6,840 nt of DNA from an uncultured Corynebacterium sp. (GTDB lineage Bacteria > Actinomycetota > Actinomycetes > Mycobacteriales > Mycobacteriaceae), in contig CALZCR010000092.1 of NCBI GenBank assembly GCA_945631445.1, positions 1 through 6,840 on the forward strand, given 5' to 3'. A program made the translations under genes and the position numbers. The notes below the pieces were generated by a model that had not been told where the DNA came from, made no database searches, and worked only from the letters and a program-made list of their open reading frames with translations. Positions 1 through 4,642 of the stretch are shown here, piece after piece. Within the stretch, counting starts at the first letter, position 1; every line of letters starts with the position of its first letter.

Positions 1-17
1 TACAGGCAACCCGGCCC

Positions 18-35
18 ACTATGCGCGCGCATAGT
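18..35. repeat. 18-bp perfect palindrome
   Basis: ACTATGCGCGCGCATAGT equals its own reverse complement with no central spacer, and the flanking bases do not continue the symmetry. A gapless 18-bp dyad suits binding of a dimeric repressor better than an RNA terminator, because no loop is available without breaking central pairs. No gene start is visible beside it, so any regulated gene would lie left of the window. The operator role is inference. Confidence 0.5.
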
Positions 36-86
36 CAGGGAACAGGGTTGAGGGACGCTAGCTTCAACGGCGCCCCGTGCATAGGT

Positions 87-145
87 GCACTGCCCGGGAG
101 AAGGGAAAACACCCGGGCGTGGCGTGGATACGCGCACTGCCCGGG
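87..145. repeat. 12-bp direct repeat pair GCACTGCCCGGG with embedded hairpin
   Basis: GCACTGCCCGGG occurs at 87-98 and again at 134-145, a 47-base period. Between them CCCGGGCGT at 112-120 recurs at 140-148. The first copy can also pair as an RNA hairpin, GCCCGGG (92-98) with CCCGGGC (112-118) around a 13-base purine-rich loop. The CCCGGG core appears a fourth time at 298-303. Protein binding sites or alternative RNA pairings are both possible; the sequence does not decide. Confidence 0.45.
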
Positions 146-149
146 CGTC

Positions 150-177
150 ATGGACTCCCCCGAATCCATCCCCCGAA
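150..177. repeat. Tandem TCCCCCGAA motif, first copy in a hairpin loop
   Basis: TCCCCCGAA is present at 156-164 and 169-177, a 13-base period. The first copy lies between ATGGA (150-154) and TCCAT (165-169), which can form a 5-bp stem exposing a run of cytosines. C-rich loops recall the actinobacterial 6C RNA family, but each run here has only five cytosines and the second copy has no matching stem, so I do not assign that family. Confidence 0.35.
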
Positions 178-280
178 ACGGCCCCTGTGGTGCGGCCGGC
201 GAAGCTCTTCAGCCTCGCAGAAATAAATATGCCTCATGGGGCGGGTTCTCGCGCACCATCGTTGCTCAATGGATTGTGCG

Positions 281-338
281 CACTTGCCCGATCATTTCCC
301 GGGAACTGGGCTATTCCCAGGGGGCGGGCAGGCAAGTG
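281..338 (-). terminator. Nested stem-loop just past the aecD stop, possible terminator
   Basis: CACTTGCC (281-288) and GGCAAGTG (331-338) form an 8-bp outer stem beginning 8 bases beyond the aecD stop codon. Inside it sit a 10-bp palindrome TTCCCGGGAA (296-305) and a 5-bp hairpin CTGGG/CCCAG (306-310/316-320) with a five-base loop. On the aecD strand no U-tract follows the outer stem, so this is not a classic intrinsic terminator. It may end transcription without a U-tract, or stabilise the mRNA 3' end. Position and pairing are seen; the role is inferred. Confidence 0.35.
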
Positions 339-346
339 GCAGCTGG

Positions 347-1480
347 TTAGACCTTGTCGATGGCGTCGGCGATGCGGCTGATGGCTTCCGCGAGGATTTC
401 GGGGGACGTCGCGAAGTTCAACCGGGCGTGGTGGGCGCCGCCGGGGCCGAAAGTGACGCCCTCATTGAGGGCGACCTTCGCGTTCTTCACCAGCCAGGCG
501 GCGGGCTTTTCCAGGTGCCCGATCGCGGTGCCGGAAAAATCGATCCACATCAGGTACGTCGCCTCTGGGCGGGTGACTTTGATGCCGGGGACGTTTTCCT
601 CGAGTTCGTCGGCGACCCAGTCGCGGGTGGAGCGCAGGTAATCGATTTGCTCGTCCAGCTGCGGCCCGCCGTCGCGGTAGCAGGTGGCGGCGGCCCAGAT
701 TCCGAGCGTGCCGACGCCGTCCTTGGCCACACCGGTCAGGCCGCGCCAGGTGCGCACGTCCTCGTCGTTGGAGAAGATCATCTGCGCGCACTTCAGGCCG
801 GCGATGTTCCACGCCTTGGAGGTGGCGGTGACGGTGACGCAGACCTTCTCGGCCTTCTCACCCAGGGAGGCCGCGGGGACGTGGGTGCCGTCGAAGACGA
901 CGGCGGCGTGGATCTCGTCGACGAGCAGGCGGGCGTCGTACTTGTCGGCCAGGTCGATCAGATCGGTGAGCAGCTCGGCGCTGAGGGTGTAGCCGAGCGG
1001 GTTGTTCGGGGCGGCGAGCAGCAGGGAGCCGGCGCCGGAACGGAAGGCTTCTTCGATTTCAGTGAGGTCGAGGCCGCCGGCGGCGCGGACGTCGATACGC
1101 TCCCGGCCGGCGGTCTCCGGCAGTTCGAGGAACGGCGGGTAGGTGGGCACGGGCACGACGACGGGGGAGTCGGGGCGGGTGAAGTACTGGATCCCGAGCA
1201 GCATGCCGCGGACGACGTCGGCGACGGGGAAGACCTTCGCCGGGTCCGGGCGCCAGCCGAAGCGCTGCGCATAAAAGTCGGAGAGCGCTTCCGGCAGGTC
1301 GCTGGTGGCGGGGGTGTAGCCGAAGGACTCGTTGTCGACGGCGCGGCGGATGGTGTTTTTGACCGCCGGGTCGGTGGGGAAGTCGCTTTCGGCGACGAAC
1401 AGCGGCAGGACGTCGTCGGGGTAGACGGTCCACTTGCGGGTGTTGCGGGCTTTCAGTTCGGCGAGGCTGGGAAATTTCAT
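347..1480 (-). CDS. aecD: PLP-dependent C-S beta-lyase (cystathionine beta-lyase), MalY/PatB family
   Basis: This is a 377-residue fold-type I PLP enzyme. The family cleaves the C-S bond of cystathionine and related cysteine conjugates to homocysteine or thiol, pyruvate and ammonia, in the cytoplasm, feeding methionine synthesis. Visible landmarks are PTYPPF (112-117), the PLP-contacting APNNPLG (157-163), VDEIH with the pyridine-binding Asp188, the Schiff-base lysine in TATSKAWN (Lys222), and Arg353 in HARLNF, which should hold the substrate carboxylate. The opening residues (KFPSLAELK, KWTVYPDDVLPLFVAESDF) match the C. glutamicum AecD pattern as I recall it and separate it from the unrelated Cys/Met-metabolism MetC type. 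The ATG at 1480 is chosen because a -10-like TACGCT ends 7 bases before it and no good Shine-Dalgarno precedes it. It lies 27 bases after the ABC gene on the same strand, so readthrough is also likely. A general class I aminotransferase activity is the alternative. Confidence 0.9.
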   Translation of the reverse strand: MKFPSLAELKARNTRKWTVYPDDVLPLFVAESDFPTDPAVKNTIRRAVDNESFGYTPATSDLPEALSDFYAQRFGWRPDPAKVFPVADVVRGMLLGIQYFTRPDSPVVVPVPTYPPFLELPETAGRERIDVRAAGGLDLTEIEEAFRSGAGSLLLAAPNNPLGYTLSAELLTDLIDLADKYDARLLVDEIHAAVVFDGTHVPAASLGEKAEKVCVTVTATSKAWNIAGLKCAQMIFSNDEDVRTWRGLTGVAKDGVGTLGIWAAATCYRDGGPQLDEQIDYLRSTRDWVADELEENVPGIKVTRPEATYLMWIDFSGTAIGHLEKPAAWLVKNAKVALNEGVTFGPGGAHHARLNFATSPEILAEAISRIADAIDKV

Positions 1481-1487
1481 ACTCGCC

Positions 1488-1493
1488 AGCGTA
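1488..1493 (-). promoter_or_regulatory. Predicted -10 element of aecD (leaderless start)
   Basis: On the minus strand TACGCT followed by GG fits the corynebacterial TANNNT-GG pattern. Seven bases separate it from the ATG, placing the expected transcription start on or next to the A of the start codon. No clear -35 is visible, as is common in these bacteria. The element lies in the 27-base gap after the ABC transporter stop, so aecD may have its own promoter besides readthrough. Confidence 0.45.
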
Positions 1494-1507
1494 CTTATCC
1501 CGCGGGG

Positions 1508-3376
1508 TTACTCATCTTCCTCGGTCGCGTCCGCGGTGAAGCCGAATTTTTTCAGCCGTTCCCGGTCCGCCGCGGAGGTGGAGGCGGTCAGTTGCAGCAG
1601 CTGGGAGTAGATGCCCCCGGAGCCGGCGAGTTCCTCGGGGGAGCCGATTTCGTCGACGCGGCCGCCGTCGAGGGTGATGATGGCGTCCACGTCCGCGATC
1701 GTGGACAGGCGGTGGGCGATGATCAGGGTGGTGCGGTCTTTCATCAGCTCCTCCAGACCGGCCTGCACGGCGCGTTCGGAGCGGTTGTCCAGGGCGCTGG
1801 TGGCTTCGTCGAGCACCAGGACCGGGGCGTCTTTGAGCATGGCGCGCGCCACGGAGACGCGTTGTTTCTGGCCGCCGGACAGGCGCAGGCCGCGTTCGCC
1901 GATGACGGTGTCGTAGCCCTCGGCGAAGTCCATGATGAAGTCGTGCGCGTTGGCGCGCTTGGCCACGGCCACGACTTCCTCGTCGGTGGCGTCGGGCTTG
2001 CCGTAGGCGATGTTCTCGCGGATCGTGCCGGAAAACAGGTTGGGTTCCTGGAAGACCACGCCGACGGAGGCGCGCAGCTGTTCGGAGGTCAGGTCGCGCA
2101 CGTCATGGCCGCACACGGACATGGAGCCGGACTCCAACCGGTACAGCCCGAGCAGCAGATTCACGATGGTGGACTTGCCGCCGCCGGATTCGCCGACCAG
2201 GGCGATCTTCTGGCCTTCCCGGGCGGTGAAGGACACGTCGCTGAGCACGGGTTCGCCGGCTTCGTAGGCGAAGGTCACCTTGTCGAGCTCGATGACGGGG
2301 GCGTCCGGGTCGGGTCGCAGCGGCGCGACGGGGCTGTCCTGCAGCTCCGGCACATCGGAGGTCTGCGTCGCCTCGACGAGCTGGGCGTTGGCGGTCGGTT
2401 CCAGCTCTTCGGCCATGACCTTGAAGTAGTCTTTCGATCCGGCGATGGCGCGCTGGGCGGCGTCGACGATGAAGCTCATCATCTGTACCGGTTGCTTGGC
2501 CATGTTCACCAGCGTCAACAACATCACCATGTCACCGAGCGTGAAATTGCCGTTGATGGTCTGGAAGAACAGCACCAGGTAGATCGCCAGGAAGATGACG
2601 TTTAAGGCGCCGCCGCGGGCGGTGTCCATCCGGTGCCACCAGGAAGACTGCGGGCGGGTGATGTCGACGGTCTTGCCGTACCGACGCCCGAAGTCACCCA
2701 GCTCCCGGATCTCGGCGGTGAAGGACTTGACCACCTTGACCTGGCTGACCGTCTCGGAGAAGCGCCCGTTGGCCAGGTCCACCTGTTCGTTTTTGGCGCC
2801 CTCCAGCCGCTGCCACCGCTTGGAGGTCAACGCCGTCAGCCACATGTAAATGGGGAAGAGGGCGGCCAACAGGAGCGTCAACGGCCAGTAGTAGAACGTG
2901 GTGATCACCAGGATCGCGACCACCTGGATGATCATCGGCAGGAAGTTGTTCGCCGCCGACTGCAGAAACTGCGTGATCGAGGTGATCGAGCGGTCAAGGC
3001 GGGCGATGACGGTGCCGGTGACCTGGTTGTCGAAGTATTTCTGCGGCAACGCCAGCAGCTTGGCGTAGTAGCGCGTGGACAGGATCTGCCGCAGCCGCGC
3101 CCCCATCACGTCGCCGTAGTAGCCGCCGACGTTGGTGGAGACCGTGGTGGCCAGGTCCGCGGCGAACAACCCCAGGGCCAGCCAGACGAGGGTGCCGGCG
3201 ACGTCACCTGCCGTCACGTCGCCGCTGAGCGACGCCACGATCGTGTCGGTGGCCTCCCGCAGGAGGAACGGGGAGACCAGGCCGAAGCCGGCGACCAGCG
3301 ACGCGCAGAGGAAGATGAGGAGGTAAAAAGGCCACAGCGCGGAGGCGTTGCGGAGGATCCGGGCGAGGGATTGCAC
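1508..3376 (-). CDS. ABC exporter half-transporter (fused membrane and ATPase domains)
   Basis: With the GTG start the product is 622 residues: an N-terminal type IV exporter membrane domain (about 15-305, with hydrophobic segments near 16-38, 61-77, 145-162, 164-182, 258-274 and 280-300), an extended Pro/Asp-rich linker (about 323-360) and a nucleotide-binding domain. All ATPase motifs are intact: Walker A GESGGGKST (395-403), Q-loop Gln443, signature LSGGQ (499-503), Walker B VLVLDE (519-524) with catalytic Glu524, SALD D-loop, and H-loop His555. A complete site suggests a working homodimer in the plasma membrane, like MsbA/LmrA-type multidrug or lipid exporters; the substrate cannot be read from sequence. 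The GTG at 3374-3376 is preferred over upstream TTG codons (3428-3430, 3425-3427) because AGGAG lies 10 bases upstream and the intervening 18 residues look non-coding. It is divergent from the lipoprotein gene and upstream of aecD on the same strand. Confidence 0.9.
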   Translation of the reverse strand: MQSLARILRNASALWPFYLLIFLCASLVAGFGLVSPFLLREATDTIVASLSGDVTAGDVAGTLVWLALGLFAADLATTVSTNVGGYYGDVMGARLRQILSTRYYAKLLALPQKYFDNQVTGTVIARLDRSITSITQFLQSAANNFLPMIIQVVAILVITTFYYWPLTLLLAALFPIYMWLTALTSKRWQRLEGAKNEQVDLANGRFSETVSQVKVVKSFTAEIRELGDFGRRYGKTVDITRPQSSWWHRMDTARGGALNVIFLAIYLVLFFQTINGNFTLGDMVMLLTLVNMAKQPVQMMSFIVDAAQRAIAGSKDYFKVMAEELEPTANAQLVEATQTSDVPELQDSPVAPLRPDPDAPVIELDKVTFAYEAGEPVLSDVSFTAREGQKIALVGESGGGKSTIVNLLLGLYRLESGSMSVCGHDVRDLTSEQLRASVGVVFQEPNLFSGTIRENIAYGKPDATDEEVVAVAKRANAHDFIMDFAEGYDTVIGERGLRLSGGQKQRVSVARAMLKDAPVLVLDEATSALDNRSERAVQAGLEELMKDRTTLIIAHRLSTIADVDAIITLDGGRVDEIGSPEELAGSGGIYSQLLQLTASTSAADRERLKKFGFTADATEEDE

Positions 3377-3386
3377 GGGCGATGCG

Positions 3387-3391
3387 CTCCT
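3387..3391 (-). promoter_or_regulatory. Ribosome binding site supporting the GTG start of the ABC exporter
   Basis: AGGAG on the minus strand sits 10 bases before the GTG at 3376. It is the only good Shine-Dalgarno match upstream of the membrane domain, and it decides against the TTG starts at 3430 and 3427. The spacing is slightly long but workable. Confidence 0.5.
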
Positions 3392-3435
3392 AAAAGGGAC
3401 TCGATGATGAATATCTGATGCTATCAACAACGCCT

Positions 3436-3441
3436 ATTATC
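3436..3441 (-). promoter_or_regulatory. Candidate -10 element for the ABC exporter
   Basis: The minus strand reads GATAAT here, five of six matches to TATAAT, with an expected transcription start near 3429 and a leader of about 53 bases before the GTG. It fails the stricter TANNNT rule. TAGCAT a little further downstream on the same strand is an alternative. The element overlaps the left arm of the inverted repeat at 3437-3464. Confidence 0.3.
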
Positions 3442-3464
3442 CGCCCCGGCCCGTGGGCGGATAA
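3437..3464. promoter_or_regulatory. 10-bp inverted repeat between divergent genes, probable operator
   Basis: TTATCCGCCC (3437-3446) and GGGCGGATAA (3455-3464) are perfect reverse complements around an 8-base spacer CGGCCCGT. The right arm runs into the -10 hexamer TAAACT of the lipoprotein gene, and the left arm overlaps the candidate -10 of the ABC gene. A dimeric regulator bound here would cover both promoters. It is not a terminator: both flanking genes point away and no T-tract follows. I recognise no specific regulator consensus. Confidence 0.45.
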
Positions 3465-3467
3465 ACT
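3462..3467 (+). promoter_or_regulatory. Predicted -10 element of the lipoprotein gene
   Basis: TAAACT followed by GG matches the corynebacterial -10 pattern. The expected transcription start near 3474 gives a leader of about 46 bases, consistent with the strong Shine-Dalgarno of this gene. Its -35 region would fall inside the left arm of the inverted repeat (about 3439-3444), where no clear TTGACA-like sequence is seen. Confidence 0.5.
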
Positions 3468-3503
3468 GGCGGGACACTGTTGCATCCACGATTGACGACG
3501 ATG

Positions 3504-3513
3504 AGAAGGAAGG
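3504..3513 (+). promoter_or_regulatory. Strong ribosome binding site of the lipoprotein gene
   Basis: AGAAGGAAGG lies 7 bases before the GTG at 3521 and fixes that start. It is the best Shine-Dalgarno match in the window and contrasts with the neighbouring genes that appear to lack leaders. Confidence 0.7.
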
Positions 3514-3520
3514 TCCGCCC

Positions 3521-4060
3521 GTGAGGTTTGCCTTGGCCGCCGTGCTTACCGCTGGTCTTGTGTTGACCGGCTGCTCAAACTCTGGCGCCGGGAACGGCGC
3601 GGGGGAGTCGCTGGAGGTCAACGAGCCGGCAGACCCCGGCTCCGACTTCGAGGCCCGAGACGTCAACACCCGTACCGTGGACTCCAGCGAGTTCGCCGAG
3701 CCCGTCCTCGACGAGGGGCTGAACGTGGAATACCACTTCCAGGGCACCGCCTGGGGGCCCTACGGCGGCACCGTCGTCACCGTCGCGGTGACCAACCTCA
3801 ACGAGGAGGAGGCCCTGCCCCCGGAAGCCCTCGGCGATCCGCAGCTGCGTTATGACGACGGCACCGGCTCCACCACTGCCAGCCTGCTGGAGACCACCGT
3901 GCCGGAGGGCTCCCCGCCGGCGCAGGTCCCGCTCGACCTGCCGTTGGGAGCCGGCGCGACCACCAACCTGCGTTTCACCTACGACGTCTCCCGCGGCAAC
4001 CTCTACGACGCTGAATTCGAGATCGGCAACGTCGTCTACGAGGGAAACCTGGTCATCTGA
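3521..4060 (+). CDS. Secreted lipoprotein of unknown function
   Basis: The 179-residue product starts with a short lipoprotein signal: a brief basic N-terminus (MRF), a hydrophobic stretch (4-14) and the lipobox LTGC (15-18). Cys18, the only cysteine, is the predicted lipidation site, anchoring the protein on the outer face of the plasma membrane. Residues 19-65 are Gly/Ser/Asp/Glu-rich and probably a flexible tether. Residues 66-179 alternate hydrophobic and polar positions (for example GGTVVTVAVTNLN and TTNLRFTYDV) and look like one beta-sandwich domain, similar in style to DUF4352-like extracellular domains; I cannot assign a family. No catalytic motif is evident, and the mature protein is acidic. 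The GTG start is supported by the strong Shine-Dalgarno. The gene is divergent from the ABC exporter and 27 bases upstream of idi, so a functional link to either is possible but not shown. Confidence 0.85.
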   Translation: MRFALAAVLTAGLVLTGCSNSGAGNGAGESLEVNEPADPGSDFEARDVNTRTVDSSEFAEPVLDEGLNVEYHFQGTAWGPYGGTVVTVAVTNLNEEEALPPEALGDPQLRYDDGTGSTTASLLETTVPEGSPPAQVPLDLPLGAGATTNLRFTYDVSRGNLYDAEFEIGNVVYEGNLVI

Positions 4061-4075
4061 CGACGGGGCTCCGGC

Positions 4076-4081
4076 TAGGGT
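4076..4081 (+). promoter_or_regulatory. Predicted -10 element of idi (leaderless start)
   Basis: TAGGGT followed by six bases and then the ATG at 4088 is the typical corynebacterial leaderless layout, with transcription expected to start at the A of the ATG. It lies in the 27-base gap after the lipoprotein stop. The G-rich run before the ATG is a poor Shine-Dalgarno, which also favours leaderless initiation. Confidence 0.55.
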
Positions 4082-4087
4082 GGGGGC

Positions 4088-4642
4088 ATGACTGAACTCG
4101 TTGTTCTCGCAGACAGCCAGGGCCGCCCCGCGGGCACGGCCCCCAAGGCGGAGATCCACACCGCCGACACCCCGCTGCATTTCGCTTTCTCCGCCTACCT
4201 GCTGGACGCGGAAGGCCGTCTGCTCATGACCCGCCGGGCGCTGAGCAAGAAAACGTGGCCGGGCGTGTGGACCAACAGCTTCTGCGGACACCCCGGCCCG
4301 GACGAAGCCAACGAAGACGCCGTGCGCCGCCGCGCCGCCGAAGAAGTCGGCATCGACCCCACCGACCTCGGTGAGGTGAAGCCAGTGTTGCCGGACTTTA
4401 AATACCGGGCCGTAGACTCCTCCGGCGTCGTGGAAAACGAGATCTGCCCGGTGTTCATCGTCACCCTCGCCGAAGGCGCCACTTTCACGCCCAACCCCGA
4501 CGAAATCGACTCGCATGACTGGCTGACGGTCGAGGAGCTGTTCGCCGCCGTGGACGCCGCCCCCTTCGCGTTTTCGCCCTGGCTGGTCGAAGAGCTCGCG
4601 GATCAGCGCCTGCGCGTGGGGTTGAAGGCCTCGCGCACGTAA
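4088..4642 (+). CDS. idi: Isopentenyl-diphosphate delta-isomerase, type I (Nudix fold)
   Basis: This is a 184-residue cytoplasmic enzyme that interconverts isopentenyl and dimethylallyl diphosphate, balancing the building blocks for polyprenyl carriers, menaquinone and carotenoids. It is full length (the E. coli enzyme is 182 residues). Landmarks are metal-binding His24 and His31, the catalytic cysteine in TNSFCGHP (Cys66) with His68, the Nudix-like helix EDAVRRRAAEEVGI (76-89), Tyr106 in FKYRAVD, and VENEICPVF with Glu116 and Glu118, the second catalytic acid region. Trp145 in HDWLTVEEL matches the conserved C-terminal part. The metal ligands and catalytic Cys and Glu of the type I family all appear present, and nothing resembles the FMN-dependent type II enzyme. 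The last 40 bases overlap the end of the opposing carboxylesterase gene. Confidence 0.95.
   Translation: MTELVVLADSQGRPAGTAPKAEIHTADTPLHFAFSAYLLDAEGRLLMTRRALSKKTWPGVWTNSFCGHPGPDEANEDAVRRRAAEEVGIDPTDLGEVKPVLPDFKYRAVDSSGVVENEICPVFIVTLAEGATFTPNPDEIDSHDWLTVEELFAAVDAAPFAFSPWLVEELADQRLRVGLKASRT

Larger units (their letters stand above)
1..346. other. Non-coding region downstream of aecD, rich in small repeats and dyads
   Basis: No open frame here reads like a protein. The frames that exist lack a ribosome binding site, have erratic composition and continue antisense into aecD. The stretch contains an 18-bp perfect palindrome (18-35), a possible hairpin at 47-68 (GTTGA/TCAAC), a hairpin at 77-90 (GTGCA-TAGG-TGCAC), a 7-bp stem at 92-118 (GCCCGGG/CCCGGGC), a C-loop hairpin at 150-169, a 10-base run of pure A/T at 221-230 and a nested stem-loop at 281-338. 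I see no tRNA, SRP RNA, tmRNA or riboswitch core that I recognise. It could be the 3' untranslated region of aecD plus the control region of a gene left of the window, or it could encode a small RNA. Confidence 0.6.

Noticed and set aside
1..346. A riboswitch (SAM or cobalamin type) or McbR operator connected with methionine metabolism
   Set aside because: I could not find the conserved core sequences or a TAGAC-N6-GTCTA dyad. The region is also downstream of aecD rather than upstream.
1499..1506. CCCGCGGG palindrome between the ABC gene and aecD as a terminator
   Set aside because: It is only 8 bp, gapless and without a T-tract; such GC palindromes are expected by chance at this composition.
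236..2605. A very long open frame (789 codons) on the plus strand, antisense to aecD and part of the ABC gene
   Set aside because: It is in exact codon register with both minus-strand genes, so a stop would require a TTA, CTA or TCA codon in the real genes, which are rare at this GC content. Its translation is Gly/Val/Asp-rich, with no domain and no ribosome binding site, while the minus strand carries intact enzyme and ABC motifs.
3501..3524. Seven-codon upstream frame (MRRKVRP) whose TGA overlaps the lipoprotein GTG
   Set aside because: It has no ribosome binding site of its own, and it contains the Shine-Dalgarno sequence of the lipoprotein gene, so it is most likely a by-product of that purine-rich site.
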